In this document: positions 51,148 to 60,057 of the stretch, one piece after another
Position numbering within the stretch: the first letter of the stretch is position 1
Layout of the letters: every line of letters begins with the position of its first letter
Source: Oceanococcus sp041624435
GTDB lineage: Bacteria > Pseudomonadota > Gammaproteobacteria > Nevskiales > Oceanococcaceae
Assembly: GCA_041624435.1 (NCBI GenBank)
Contig: JBFJVB010000006.1
Coordinates: forward strand, 1 to 64,000
Length of the DNA stretch: 64,000 nucleotides
Direction of reading: 5' to 3'
Notes under the pieces: model-generated
What the model was told of the DNA's origin: nothing
Database searches by the model: none
What the model saw: the letters and a program-made list of their open reading frames with translations, nothing else
Made by a program: the position numbers and the translations under genes

Positions 51148-52482
51148 ATGCCGGTGGTGCTGAGCGCAAGAGAAGCCAATTTCGATGGACTGGTCGGGCC
51201 GACCCACAATTACGCTGGCCTGTCGGTAGGGAACCTGGCTTCAGAAGCTCATCACGGCCGTAGATCCAACCCGCAGGCGGCGGCGCTGCAGGGGCTGGCC
51301 AAAATGAAAGCCCTGCTGGATCGTGGATACTGGCAAGGCATTTTGCCGCCACTTGATCGTCCGGATGTTTCCGCCCTGCGCCGACTCGGGTTTACCGGCA
51401 CCGATGCGCAGGTACTGGCGGGGGCCGCGCAGGAACCCATCTTGCTGGCGGCCTGCAGTTCAGCATCGAGCATGTGGACGGCGAATGCAGCCACGGTTTC
51501 CCCAAGCGCCGATACGGCTGACGGGCGAGTCCACTTCACCCCGGCCAACCTGGTCAGCAAGTTGCACCGCGCCCTGGAGCCGGCCGCGACCGGAAGGCTG
51601 CTGCGTCGGGTATTTGCGGACGAGGCGAAGTTCGTCCACCACGAGGCCCTGCCGGCTCACGAATGCCTGGGCGATGAGGGAGCAGCGAATCACAGCCGCT
51701 TCGCGGTGCACTATGGAGACCGGGGTGTCGAGTTCTTCGTCTATGGCAGGCACGGAGCCAGACCCGGAAAACAGCCGCGTAAATATTCCGCGCGGCAGAC
51801 TCGCCTGGCCAGCGAAGCGATCGCCCGGCTCCATGGTCTAACGCCTACGACCGCGGTATTCGCGCAGCAAAACCCGGCCGCGATCGACGCGGGGGTGTTC
51901 CATAACGATGTGATCGCAGTGGGCAACCGCGATTTGCTGTTCTGCCACGAGCAGGCTTTTGTCCAGCCGATGGCGGTTTATGCCGAACTGGAGCGCGCAT
52001 TGGGGGCGCAGCTGAAGCGCATCGAGGTGCCGGCTCAGCGCATCAGCCTCGACACGGCGGTGAAAACCTACCTGTTCAACAGCCAGCTTCTGGGAGATGC
52101 AGACGGGCATTGCCTGCTGGCCCCGATCGAGTGTCAGGAGCACCCGGAAGTCGCGGCTTATCTGGCCGAGCTGGTCGAGCGCACGCCGATCCGGGAGGTG
52201 GTCTATTTCGATTTACGCCAAAGTATGCAGAACGGCGGTGGCCCGGCCTGCCTGCGTCTTCGCCTGGTCTTGAGCGCAACCGAAAAAGCCGCGGTGCTGC
52301 CGGGCGTGTGGTTGGGGTCCGAAAATTATCCGCAACTGTGTGCCTGGGTGAGGCGAAACTACCGGGACCGGCTGGAGTCCGCAGATCTGGCCGATCCCGC
52401 GCTGTTACAGGAATCGCGCACCGCGCTGGATGAGCTGACCGGCATCCTCGGACTCGGCTCAATTTACCCGTTTCAGCGATGA
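51148..52482 (+). CDS. astB: N-succinylarginine dihydrolase
   Basis: This 444-aa protein hydrolyses succinylarginine to succinylornithine, ammonia and CO2. The opening REANFDGLVGPTHNYAGLSVGN is diagnostic. Catalytic residues aligned with E. coli AstB are Glu177 (GDEGAANH), His252 (VFHNDV) and Cys368 (NGGGPACLRLR). The length is normal. The gene overlaps the downstream acetyltransferase start as ATGA. Confidence 0.96.
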   Translation: MPVVLSAREANFDGLVGPTHNYAGLSVGNLASEAHHGRRSNPQAAALQGLAKMKALLDRGYWQGILPPLDRPDVSALRRLGFTGTDAQVLAGAAQEPILLAACSSASSMWTANAATVSPSADTADGRVHFTPANLVSKLHRALEPAATGRLLRRVFADEAKFVHHEALPAHECLGDEGAANHSRFAVHYGDRGVEFFVYGRHGARPGKQPRKYSARQTRLASEAIARLHGLTPTTAVFAQQNPAAIDAGVFHNDVIAVGNRDLLFCHEQAFVQPMAVYAELERALGAQLKRIEVPAQRISLDTAVKTYLFNSQLLGDADGHCLLAPIECQEHPEVAAYLAELVERTPIREVVYFDLRQSMQNGGGPACLRLRLVLSATEKAAVLPGVWLGSENYPQLCAWVRRNYRDRLESADLADPALLQESRTALDELTGILGLGSIYPFQR

Positions 52483-52955
52483 GCTGTGAGTGGACAGTGA
52501 AGGCCTTTGATCGACTCAGCCTGGGCGAGCTGTACGCGATCCTGCGGCTGCGTCAGCAAGTCTTTGTCGTGGAACAGGCCTGCGCCTTTCTGGATGCGGA
52601 TGGCCTGGATGGGCAGGGTCTGCATCTCTGTGGTTACAACTCCGAGGGTCTGGTGGCCTATGCGCGTCTGCATGCCAGCGGGGTGGTGCGCGAGCAAGCC
52701 ATGATTGGTCGCGTGCTGACCTCGCCAGCGGTTCGTGGGCGGGGTTACGGCAGGCTGTTGATGGGGCAGGCGGTGCGCCATTTTCAGACCGAGCAGCCCG
52801 AGGCCACAGTCTGGCTCGGCGCCCAGCAGCGTCTGCAAGGATTTTATGCAGGCTTTGGTTTCCTGCCCAGCTCCGAACCCTATCTGGAGGACGGCATCTG
52901 GCATATCGGCATGCAGGGGCATTGCGCGAGCTTGCGGCCGGATGCAGGCGGTTAA
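52479..52955 (+). CDS. ElaA-like GNAT N-acetyltransferase
   Basis: This 158-aa protein resembles ElaA: FDRLSLGELYAILRLRQQVFVVEQ at the start, MIGRVLTSPAVRGRGYGRLLM forming the acetyl-CoA loop, and WLGAQQRLQGFYAGFGF near the end. GNAT enzymes acetylate amino groups; the ElaA substrate is unknown. Its ATG overlaps the astB stop, so it is coupled to arginine catabolism here. The spacer 52956-53142 before the tRNAs shows no gene. Confidence 0.88.
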   Translation: MSCEWTVKAFDRLSLGELYAILRLRQQVFVVEQACAFLDADGLDGQGLHLCGYNSEGLVAYARLHASGVVREQAMIGRVLTSPAVRGRGYGRLLMGQAVRHFQTEQPEATVWLGAQQRLQGFYAGFGFLPSSEPYLEDGIWHIGMQGHCASLRPDAGG

Positions 52956-53142
52956 AACCCGCAGCTGGCGGCCTCGCGTCGCCCGTTGGGGCGCTGTGCA
53001 GGTGCCCGAATTGGCGGATTCCGACGGCGCTGCAAGCGGCCTGCGGAACACGATTGTGGCTCAAGGTGAATTTCTCGACGGCTTGGTATTCGCCTTCGAG
53101 GTGTTTTCCGGTATCATTCACGCCCCGAAGCAGGGTGCCTAT

Positions 53143-53220
53143 GGTGGGCGTAGCTCAGCTGGTTAGAGTCCCGGATTGTGATTCCGGTTGTCGTGGGTTC
53201 GAATCCCATCGTCCACCCCA
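53143..53220 (+). tRNA. tRNA-His (GTG)
   Basis: A 78-base cloverleaf with the extra 5' G expected of tRNA-His (G53143 opposite the discriminator C), acceptor stem GTGGGCG/CGTCCAC, anticodon GTG at 53178-53180 and encoded CCA. The body closely matches E. coli tRNA-His. It is the first of three tRNAs upstream of tig. Confidence 0.97.
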
Positions 53221-53270
53221 ATTCCCTGCTGGGTGCGCTTTCCGAGTCGGATTGCCGCGCGCCCCCGACG

Positions 53271-53299
53271 CTGACGCTCCGGGCGTCGCGCGTTATACT
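53271..53299 (+). promoter_or_regulatory. Probable promoter of the tRNA-Lys/tRNA-Leu(/tig) transcript
   Basis: CTGACG (53271-53276) and TATACT (53294-53299) are spaced by 17 bases and resemble a housekeeping promoter. The start site would fall about 8 bases before the mature 5' end of tRNA-Lys. Transcription may continue through tRNA-Leu into tig. Confidence 0.6.
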
Positions 53300-53313
53300 A
53301 GTCTGTTACGATC

Positions 53314-53389
53314 GGGCCATTAGCTCAATTGGTAGAGCATCGGACTCTTAATCCGCTGGTTGTAGGTTCAAGTCCTACATGGCCCACCA
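53314..53389 (+). tRNA. tRNA-Lys (CTT)
   Basis: A 76-base cloverleaf with acceptor stem GGGCCAT/ATGGCCC, anticodon stem CGGA/TCCG with loop CTCTTAA giving anticodon CTT at 53347-53349, and encoded CCA. It reads AAG. E. coli uses only a TTT isoacceptor, whereas GC-rich genomes commonly carry this additional CTT species. Confidence 0.96.
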
Positions 53390-53403
53390 TTAATCTAACC
53401 CAA

Positions 53404-53488
53404 GCGACAGTGGCGGAATTGGTATACGCGCTGGATTTAGGTTCCAGTGGGGGAACCCGTGAGAGTTCGAGTCTCTCCTGTCGCACCA
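53404..53488 (+). tRNA. tRNA-Leu (TAG)
   Basis: An 85-base class II tRNA with a long variable arm (GTGGGGGAACCCGT region), acceptor stem GCGACAG/CTGTCGC, anticodon TAG at 53438-53440 and encoded CCA. It ends 27 bases before the tig ATG. Confidence 0.96.
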
Positions 53489-53515
53489 GTCAACTTTTTG
53501 AGAAAAGCCAGCAAG

Positions 53516-54829
53516 ATGCAAGTCAGTGTTGAATCCCCCGGTGGCCTGGAGCGCCGGATGCGTGTCAGTATTCCTTCCGCTGATTTTGAAAAAGCGGTGA
53601 GTGACAACCTCAAACGGATCGGAAAGCATGCCCGGATCGATGGATTTCGCCCTGGCAAAGTGCCGGCGAAATTCCTGGGCGAGCGCTATGGCGCCCGGGC
53701 ACGGCAGGACGCATTGAGTGAGTTGCTGGAAAAAACCTATCCGCAGGCGCTCAAGGAGTCGGAGTTGCAACCGGCCGGTCAGCCTGAAATCGAATTCGAA
53801 CAGGTCGAAGCCGGTGGCGAGCTGACGTATGTTGCGATCTTCGACGTGTACCCGGAAATCAAGGTCCAGGGTATCGAAGGCATGGGCATCAAGGAGGCGC
53901 AGACCGAAGTGACGCCTGCGGATGTTGATGTCGTGCTACAGCGCTTGCGCGAACAGAAAAAGACCTTTGACGACAAGGACGCTCCGGCCGAACTGGGTGA
54001 TCGGGTGGAGATCGACTTCAACGGCACCGTGGACGGCGAGGCTTTTGAAGGTGGCGCGGGAGAGAACACCCAGCTCGAGTTGGGTGCTGGTCAGTTTCTC
54101 AAGGACATGGAAGAAGGCATCGTCGGGATGAGTGTCGGCGAAAGCCGGGATGTTCCCGTGACTTTTCCGGACGATTACCACGCCGAAGACCTGCGGGGTA
54201 AGGCCGCCGTGTTTGCGGTGACGCTGAAAAAGCTGGAAACCAGCAGCCTGCCGGAAGTGGATGCGGCGTTCTGCGAGCAGTTCGGTCTGGAGAATGGCGA
54301 TGAGGCCGCTTTGCGTGCCAAGCTGACTGAATCCATGGAAAAGGAACTCGGCCAGGCCAGACTGCGCTACATCAAGAAGCAGGTGATGGAGAATATTCTG
54401 GCGGCCAATACCACCGACGTGCCCAAGGGTCTGGTTGCGCAGGAAGTTGAACGGATGCGGCAGGAAGCATCGCAGCGCTTTGGGCAGGGTCAGATTCCGC
54501 ATGAAGAACTGCACAAGATGTTGCCCGATGAACTGTTCTCGGAGCAGGCCAAACGGCGTACAGCCCTGGGTCTGATCATCGGCGAGATCATCAAGTCCGC
54601 AGGCATCAAGGTCAGCGAAGAACAGGTTGAAGGGAAACTGGCTGAAATCGCCGGAGAGTTTGAGGACGCCGAATCCGCGCAGCAGTACTACCGGCAGGAT
54701 CAGAACTTCATGCAATCCCTGCGGGCGATGGTATTGGAGGACCAAGTCGTGCAACACTGCCTGGACAATGCCAAGCGCGAAGCAGAAAGTTTGAGCTTCG
54801 ATGAGCTGACCCAAAAAGCCGGTAACTGA
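53516..54829 (+). CDS. tig: Trigger factor
   Basis: This 437-aa ribosome-bound chaperone and prolyl isomerase has an N-terminal ribosome-binding domain with the GFRPGKVPAKFLGERYG signature (around 45-61). A central FKBP-type PPIase domain (GDRVEIDFNGTVDGEAFEGG) and a long helical C-terminal domain follow. The start ATG 53516 is fixed by the family opening MQVSVESPGGLERRM. The frame runs back into tRNA-Leu but that part is not protein. It heads the conserved tig-clpP-clpX-lon-hupB-ppiD order. Confidence 0.97.
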   Translation: MQVSVESPGGLERRMRVSIPSADFEKAVSDNLKRIGKHARIDGFRPGKVPAKFLGERYGARARQDALSELLEKTYPQALKESELQPAGQPEIEFEQVEAGGELTYVAIFDVYPEIKVQGIEGMGIKEAQTEVTPADVDVVLQRLREQKKTFDDKDAPAELGDRVEIDFNGTVDGEAFEGGAGENTQLELGAGQFLKDMEEGIVGMSVGESRDVPVTFPDDYHAEDLRGKAAVFAVTLKKLETSSLPEVDAAFCEQFGLENGDEAALRAKLTESMEKELGQARLRYIKKQVMENILAANTTDVPKGLVAQEVERMRQEASQRFGQGQIPHEELHKMLPDELFSEQAKRRTALGLIIGEIIKSAGIKVSEEQVEGKLAEIAGEFEDAESAQQYYRQDQNFMQSLRAMVLEDQVVQHCLDNAKREAESLSFDELTQKAGN

Positions 54830-54839
54830 GCCCCAGCAG

Positions 54840-55457
54840 ATGGAACATAGAATGCAGTACGTCCCCTACGTGGTTGAGCAGTCTGCGCGCGGCGAGCGTG
54901 TCTTTGATATTTATTCGCGCTTGCTCAAAGAACGGGTTGTTTTTGCCACCGGTCCGGTCGATGACCACATGGCGAATGTCATCGTGGCGCAGCTGTTGTT
55001 CCTGGAGTCGGAAAATCCGGACAAGGACATCCACCTGTACATCAACTCGCCAGGTGGGGTGATTACCGCGGGCCTGTCAATTTACGACACCATGCAGTTC
55101 ATCAAGCCGGATGTGAGCACCTTGTGTGTAGGGCAGGCGGCGAGCATGGGGGCGGTGTTGCTGGCCGGTGGTGCGCAGGGCAAGCGTTACGCTTTGCCGC
55201 ATTCGCGGATGATGATTCATCAGCCTTTGGGTGGGTTCCAGGGTCAGGCGACCGATTTCGAGATTCATGCGCGGGAAATTCTGTTCATGCGCGAGCGTTT
55301 GAATGAGATTCTGGCCGCGCATACGGGCAAACCGGTCGAAAAGATCGCCAGTGACTGTGAGCGGGACTTCTTCATGAGCGCGGAGCAGGCGACCGACTAC
55401 GGTTTGATCGACAAAGTCCTGGATGCGCGGGGAACGGAAGTCACCAGCTCCAAATAA
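54840..55457 (+). CDS. clpP: ATP-dependent Clp protease proteolytic subunit
   Basis: This 205-aa protein has the catalytic triad Ser102 (GQAASMGAV), His127 (MMIHQPLGG) and Asp176 (DCERDFFMS). ClpP forms a double heptamer that degrades proteins unfolded by ClpX or ClpA. ATG 54840 or ATG 54852 could be the start. It follows tig after 10 bases and is separated from clpX by 164 bases with a hairpin and a new promoter. Confidence 0.97.
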   Translation: MEHRMQYVPYVVEQSARGERVFDIYSRLLKERVVFATGPVDDHMANVIVAQLLFLESENPDKDIHLYINSPGGVITAGLSIYDTMQFIKPDVSTLCVGQAASMGAVLLAGGAQGKRYALPHSRMMIHQPLGGFQGQATDFEIHAREILFMRERLNEILAAHTGKPVEKIASDCERDFFMSAEQATDYGLIDKVLDARGTEVTSSK

Positions 55458-55464
55458 GCGGCCA

Positions 55465-55484
55465 AACGGCGCTCTGGCGCCGTT
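55465..55484 (+). terminator. Hairpin after clpP
   Basis: AACGGCGC and GCGCCGTT form a perfect eight-base stem around TCTG eight bases after the clpP stop. There is no T run, so it may attenuate, pause or protect the clpP 3' end rather than fully terminate. Confidence 0.4.
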
Positions 55485-55565
55485 GCACAGTCCGCTTTCT
55501 CATGTCCCGGTGCGGGTCTGGCGGAGCCTGGCGAGCTCAATCCCTGCCGTAAATCGGCACAAGAT

Positions 55566-55593
55566 TTGCATACCTGTTGGGGCATGGTATAAA
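55566..55593 (+). promoter_or_regulatory. Probable clpX promoter with extended -10
   Basis: TATAAA (55588-55593) is preceded by TGG, making an extended -10, with a weak TTGCAT (55566-55571) 16 bases upstream. It would give clpX its own start about 20 bases before the ATG in addition to read-through from clpP. Confidence 0.5.
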
Positions 55594-55621
55594 CCATGTC
55601 AGCAGCCATGATGGTGGAATA

Positions 55622-56908
55622 ATGAGCGAAGATAAACGCGGCAGCGGCGGAAACGGGCGAACCTTGTACTGCTCATTTTGCGGCAAGAGCGAACACGAGG
55701 TCCGCAAGCTGATAGCCGGGCCTTCGGTATATGTCTGCGACGAATGCGTAGAGCTGTGCAATGACATCATCCGTGAGGAGTTGCAGGCCAAGCCAGTCAA
55801 CCGTGGCTTGCCCAAGCCGCAGGAAATCAAGGCTGTACTGGATGAATACGTCATTGGTCAGGAAGGGGCGAAAAAGACCCTGGCCGTAGCGGTTTATAAC
55901 CATTACAAGCGCCTGAACAACAACGAGGCTGCCGACGGCGTCGAGCTGTCCAAGTCCAATATCCTGTTGATCGGGCCGACCGGCTCCGGCAAGACCTTGT
56001 TGGCCGAAACCTTGGCGCGACTGCTGGATGTGCCGTTTGCGATCGCAGATGCCACCACGCTGACCGAGGCCGGTTATGTGGGTGAGGACGTAGAGAACAT
56101 CATTCAGAAGCTGTTGCAGAAATGTGACTACGATGTCGACAAGGCCCAGCGAGGCATTGTTTACATTGATGAAATTGACAAGATTTCGCGTAAGTCGGAA
56201 AACCCGTCGATTACCCGGGACGTGTCCGGTGAAGGTGTGCAGCAGGCCCTGCTGAAGCTGATCGAGGGGACCGTGGCGTCGATCCCGCCGCAGGGCGGGC
56301 GCAAGCATCCACAACAGGAATTCCTGCAAGTGGATACGTCTGGCGTGCTGTTCATCTGCGGTGGCGCGTTTTCAGGCCTGGAAAATGTCATCAGCCAGCG
56401 GACTCTCAAGGGTGGAATTGGCTTTCAGGCCGAGGTCAAGGGCCCGGATGACGGACGGCGTGTAGGTGAGATTCTGGCCGAGACGGAACCGGATGATCTG
56501 GTGCGTTTCGGCTTGATCCCTGAATTTGTCGGGCGCTTGCCGGTGATCGCTACCCTGCAGGAACTCGACGAGGACGCTCTGGTCTCGATCTTGACCGAAC
56601 CGAAGAACGCCTTGACCAAGCAGTACAAGAAATTGTTCGAAATGGAAGGCGCCACGCTGGAATTGCGCGAGGACGCGCTGCGTGCCATCGCCAAGCGGGC
56701 CATGGCGCGAAAGACCGGCGCGCGCGGTTTGCGCACCATCATGGAAAGTATCTTGCTGGATGTGATGTACGACATTCCGTCGACCGAAAACGTTGACAAG
56801 GTGGTTATTGACGAAACGGTGGTAAACGGCGAGACCAAGCCATTTATTGTCTACGGCAGTGCCCCGGACAACCCTCTGGCCGCCGGCGCCAAAGCGCAGG
56901 CCAGCTAG
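55622..56908 (+). CDS. clpX: ATP-dependent Clp protease ATP-binding subunit ClpX
   Basis: This 428-aa AAA+ unfoldase has an N-terminal zinc finger (CSFCGKSEHEVRKL, CDECVELC), Walker A GPTGSGKT, Walker B IVYIDEIDKI and a pore loop GYVGEDVE. It also has the ClpP-contacting IGF loop region (LKGGIGFQAEV). The start ATG 55622 is set by MSEDKRG and the zinc finger; the frame is open slightly upstream. It acts with ClpP on tagged and regulatory proteins. Confidence 0.98.
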   Translation: MSEDKRGSGGNGRTLYCSFCGKSEHEVRKLIAGPSVYVCDECVELCNDIIREELQAKPVNRGLPKPQEIKAVLDEYVIGQEGAKKTLAVAVYNHYKRLNNNEAADGVELSKSNILLIGPTGSGKTLLAETLARLLDVPFAIADATTLTEAGYVGEDVENIIQKLLQKCDYDVDKAQRGIVYIDEIDKISRKSENPSITRDVSGEGVQQALLKLIEGTVASIPPQGGRKHPQQEFLQVDTSGVLFICGGAFSGLENVISQRTLKGGIGFQAEVKGPDDGRRVGEILAETEPDDLVRFGLIPEFVGRLPVIATLQELDEDALVSILTEPKNALTKQYKKLFEMEGATLELREDALRAIAKRAMARKTGARGLRTIMESILLDVMYDIPSTENVDKVVIDETVVNGETKPFIVYGSAPDNPLAAGAKAQAS

Positions 56909-56990
56909 CGCGGCTTCGACAAGGCTCAGGTCATGGACAGGCCTGGCCGTTGTTTGGCATGCGTGCCGGTTACACGGCTGCGTGATCACA

Positions 56991-57017
56991 TTGAAACCGG
57001 CGGGCGCGGCCCCATAT
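56991..57017 (+). promoter_or_regulatory. Heat-shock (sigma-32) promoter of lon
   Basis: TTGAAA (56991-56996) and CCCCATAT (57010-57017) are separated by 13 bases, matching the sigma-32 consensus (CTTGAAA, 13-15 bases, CCCCATnT) at nearly every position. The start would lie about 37 bases before the lon ATG. lon is a classic sigma-32 gene in E. coli. Confidence 0.88.
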
Positions 57018-57060
57018 ACACTGTTTTCCGGGCGAAGCGCGCCTTAACGCGAGGCTGCTG

Positions 57061-59454
57061 ATGAGCGACACACCAGAACAGAATTCTCCTATCCTTCCTT
57101 TGCGTGATGTGGTGGTTTTTCCCCACATGGCGATGCCCTTGTTCGTTGGCAGGGAAAAGTCGGTCAATGCGCTCAAAGAGGCGATGAAGACCGACAAACG
57201 CATCCTTCTGGTCGCGCAGAGGGCCGCCGATGTCGAGGATCCGGGCAAGGAAGAGATTCATGCCATTGGTACCCTGGCGAATATCCTGCAATTATTGAAG
57301 CTGCCTGACGGAACGCTCAAGGTCCTGGTCGAGGGCGCGTCTCGGGCGCGTATCGGTCAAGTCGAGAATAATGAATCCCATCTGGTGGCGACGTGTCAGG
57401 AGCTTACTGATCTTGAAAGTCCGCTGGATGAGCGCGAAATGGATGCCATGGTGCGTTCCACTCTGGCGCTGTTCGAGCAGTACGTAAAGCTGAACAAAAA
57501 GGTGCCGGCCGAGTTGCTGCCATCACTGACCAGCATGGATGATCCGGGGCGTCTGGCCGACACGATTGCCGCTCATCTGAATCTGCGTCTCGAAGACAAG
57601 CAACAGGTGCTGGAGCGTCTGGTGCCGTCCGAGCGTGTGGAATTCGTTCTGGGTCTGCTGGAAGGCGAAATCGAGGTGCTGCAGGTGGAAAAGCGCATCC
57701 GGGGCCGGGTCAAGCAGCAAATGGAGCGCAGCCAGCGTGAGTATTATCTGAATGAGCAGATGAAAGCCATTCAGAAAGAGCTGGGGGACATGGAAGAAGG
57801 TCCCAGCGAGATGGAAGAACTCACGGCCAAGATTGAAAAGGCCGGCATGCCCAAGGAGATCAAGACCAAGGCGGTCACTGAGTTGAACAAACTCAAGATG
57901 ATGTCGCCGATGTCGGCGGAAGCCACCGTGGTGCGGAATTATCTGGATTGGCTCGTCGGCGTGCCCTGGAAGAAGAAAACCAAGAGCAGGATCGATTTGA
58001 GCATGGCGCAAACGTTCCTGGATGAGGATCACTACGGTCTGGAATCGGTCAAGGAACGCATTGTCGAGCATCTGGCCGTGCAGAAAAGGGTCAAGAAGTT
58101 GCGGGGGCCGATTCTGTGTCTGGTGGGGCCACCTGGGGTGGGCAAGACGTCGCTGGGCCGGTCGATCGCTCGGGCAGTGAATCGCAAATTCGTTCGCATG
58201 AGTCTGGGCGGAGTGCGCGACGAAGCGGAGATTCGCGGCCATCGACGCACTTACATCGGCTCGATGCCGGGCAAGATCCTGCAGAACATGAGCAAGGTCG
58301 GTGTCCGCAATCCGCTGTTTCTGCTGGATGAAATCGACAAAATGGCGGCTGATTTTCGCGGTGATCCGGCCTCGGCGATGCTCGAGGTCCTGGACCCGGA
58401 ACAGAACAGCAGTTTCAACGACCATTACCTGGAGGTCGATTTCGATCTTTCCGATGTCATGTTCGTCGCTACAGCCAATACCTTGAATATCCCTGCCGCG
58501 CTGCTTGACCGCATGGAAGTGATTCGTCTGCCTGGTTATACAGAAGACGAAAAGCTCAATATCGCACGCCGCTATCTGCTGCCCAAGCAGATCAAGAACA
58601 ACGGCTTGTCCGAGACGGAAATTCGGGTATCGGACGGGGCGTTGCGCGATACCATCCGGCATTACACGCGTGAGGCCGGCGTGCGCAATCTGGAAAGGGC
58701 GATTGGCAAGGTGACCCGTAAAGTGGTCAAGGAAATCCTCGAAACGGACACCCTGGAACATGTCAATGTCGGCGCGCGGCAGATCGAGAAGTATCTGGGC
58801 GTGCCGCAGTTTCGCTATGGCAAGGCCGAAGATCAGAACCAGGTCGGTCAGGTTACCGGTCTGGCCTGGACCGAGGTGGGCGGTGAATTGCTTACCATCG
58901 AAAGTGCGGTTGTTCCCGGAAAGGGCAAGCTCACGTACACCGGCAGTCTGGGCGACGTCATGCAGGAGTCCATTCAGGCGGCGCTGACCGTGGTGCGCAG
59001 CCGGGCCGCCGGCTGGGGGATCGATACCAAGGCGCTGCAGGAAAGCGATATCCATGTCCATGTGCCCGAAGGAGCAACGCCCAAGGATGGCCCGAGCGCG
59101 GGAATTGCGATGTGTACTGCGCTGATTTCGGCAATTACGGGAAATCCCGTTCGGGCGGACGTGGCGATGACCGGAGAAATCACCCTGCGAGGAGAAGTTT
59201 TGCCGATCGGTGGACTGAAGGAAAAGCTCCTGGCGGCGCATCGCGGCGGCATCAAACAGGTACTGATTCCCCAGGACAATGAAAAGGATTTGGTCGAAAT
59301 ACCTAGTAATATCAAGGGGAAATTGACTATCCATCCGGTGCGCTGGATTGATGACGTCGTGGCGCGGGCTCTTGAAGTCCCGCTGGCGCCACCGGTCAAG
59401 AAGGCCGGCAAGGCTGCGGTCAAGCCCAGCGATGATGCGGCGAGGGCGCATTAG
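57061..59454 (+). CDS. lon: ATP-dependent protease Lon
   Basis: This 797-aa protein has an N-terminal substrate-binding domain from LPLRDVVVFPHMAMPLFVGR, coiled helices and an AAA+ module with GPPGVGKTSLGRS. The C-terminal protease domain has catalytic Ser679 (DGPSAGIAM) and Lys722 (GLKEKLLAAHRGG), the same numbers as E. coli Lon. It degrades misfolded and regulatory proteins in the cytoplasm. It is transcribed from a heat-shock promoter. hupB follows after 195 bases that hold no gene. Confidence 0.98.
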   Translation: MSDTPEQNSPILPLRDVVVFPHMAMPLFVGREKSVNALKEAMKTDKRILLVAQRAADVEDPGKEEIHAIGTLANILQLLKLPDGTLKVLVEGASRARIGQVENNESHLVATCQELTDLESPLDEREMDAMVRSTLALFEQYVKLNKKVPAELLPSLTSMDDPGRLADTIAAHLNLRLEDKQQVLERLVPSERVEFVLGLLEGEIEVLQVEKRIRGRVKQQMERSQREYYLNEQMKAIQKELGDMEEGPSEMEELTAKIEKAGMPKEIKTKAVTELNKLKMMSPMSAEATVVRNYLDWLVGVPWKKKTKSRIDLSMAQTFLDEDHYGLESVKERIVEHLAVQKRVKKLRGPILCLVGPPGVGKTSLGRSIARAVNRKFVRMSLGGVRDEAEIRGHRRTYIGSMPGKILQNMSKVGVRNPLFLLDEIDKMAADFRGDPASAMLEVLDPEQNSSFNDHYLEVDFDLSDVMFVATANTLNIPAALLDRMEVIRLPGYTEDEKLNIARRYLLPKQIKNNGLSETEIRVSDGALRDTIRHYTREAGVRNLERAIGKVTRKVVKEILETDTLEHVNVGARQIEKYLGVPQFRYGKAEDQNQVGQVTGLAWTEVGGELLTIESAVVPGKGKLTYTGSLGDVMQESIQAALTVVRSRAAGWGIDTKALQESDIHVHVPEGATPKDGPSAGIAMCTALISAITGNPVRADVAMTGEITLRGEVLPIGGLKEKLLAAHRGGIKQVLIPQDNEKDLVEIPSNIKGKLTIHPVRWIDDVVARALEVPLAPPVKKAGKAAVKPSDDAARAH

Positions 59455-59649
59455 GCTCTAGACCGGGATTGAAAAATCCTGCAGTATTAATGGAAACAGC
59501 TTGGCATTGGGGCGTTTGAGCCATATGCAGTTGCTTCTTTCGGAAGCGACAATCAGGGTGTCCATCGGTTCTAGTTTGCTTCACGACGAACATCTGGTGC
59601 GGTGGTTTGATTTCGGGGTATTTTTTTATTTTATTAGGGGAAGTGTTCC

Positions 59650-59922
59650 ATGAATAAATCTGAACTTGTTGAAGCCGTCGCAAACGCAGCCGGTCTGTCC
59701 AAAGCGGACTCCGCCAAGGCTGTGGAAGCTGTGTTCGACAGCATTTCCGACGCGTTGAAGCAAGGCGATAAAGTGTCATTGGTAGGTTTTGGGGTATTCA
59801 GCGTGCGTGAACGCGCCGCCCGTACCGGCCGTAACCCCAAGACCGGCGAAGTGCTGAAAATCGCTGCTGGAAAAACTCCGGGATTTAAGGCTGGTAAAGC
59901 GCTGAAAGACGCTGTAAACTAG
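59650..59922 (+). CDS. hupB: DNA-binding protein HU-beta
   Basis: This 90-aa histone-like protein begins MNKSELVEAVANAAGLSKADS and has the DNA-arm signature GFGVFSVRERAARTGRNPKTGE. HU bends and compacts DNA as a dimer. GGGGAAG lies upstream at suitable spacing. The leader contains a TTGATT (59607-59612) that may be a -35, with AT-rich sequence behind it. Its position after lon is conserved. Confidence 0.97.
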   Translation: MNKSELVEAVANAAGLSKADSAKAVEAVFDSISDALKQGDKVSLVGFGVFSVRERAARTGRNPKTGEVLKIAAGKTPGFKAGKALKDAVN

Positions 59923-59936
59923 CCGGCTTTCCAGGG

Positions 59937-59964
59937 ACGCTTCGAGGATTTTGAAGCGTTTCTT
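59937..59964 (+). terminator. Probable terminator after hupB
   Basis: ACGCTTC and GAAGCGT pair around a nine-base loop, followed by TTCTT. It lies 15 bases after the hupB stop and 12 bases before tRNA-Val. Confidence 0.55.
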
Positions 59965-59975
59965 GTGGGGCTGAC

Positions 59976-60051
59976 GGGTGCTTAGCTCAGTTGGTAGAGC
60001 GTCGCCCTTACAAGGCGAATGTCGGCGGTTCGAACCCGTCAGCACCCACCA
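59976..60051 (+). tRNA. tRNA-Val (TAC)
   Basis: A 76-base cloverleaf with acceptor stem GGGTGCT/AGCACCC, anticodon TAC at 60009-60011 in loop CTTACAA, and encoded CCA. It lies between hupB and ppiD. Confidence 0.97.
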
Positions 60052-60057
60052 AAATAT

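Noticed and set aside
51119..51163. A 14-codon leader peptide overlapping the astB start
   Set aside because: ATG 51119 opens a short frame ending TGA at 51163, but it has no properly spaced ribosome site and no attenuator-like codon run.
57523..59451. A 642-codon open frame on the minus strand opposite lon
   Set aside because: It is a GC-rich shadow of lon with no domain pattern or ribosome site, while lon is fully conserved including catalytic residues.
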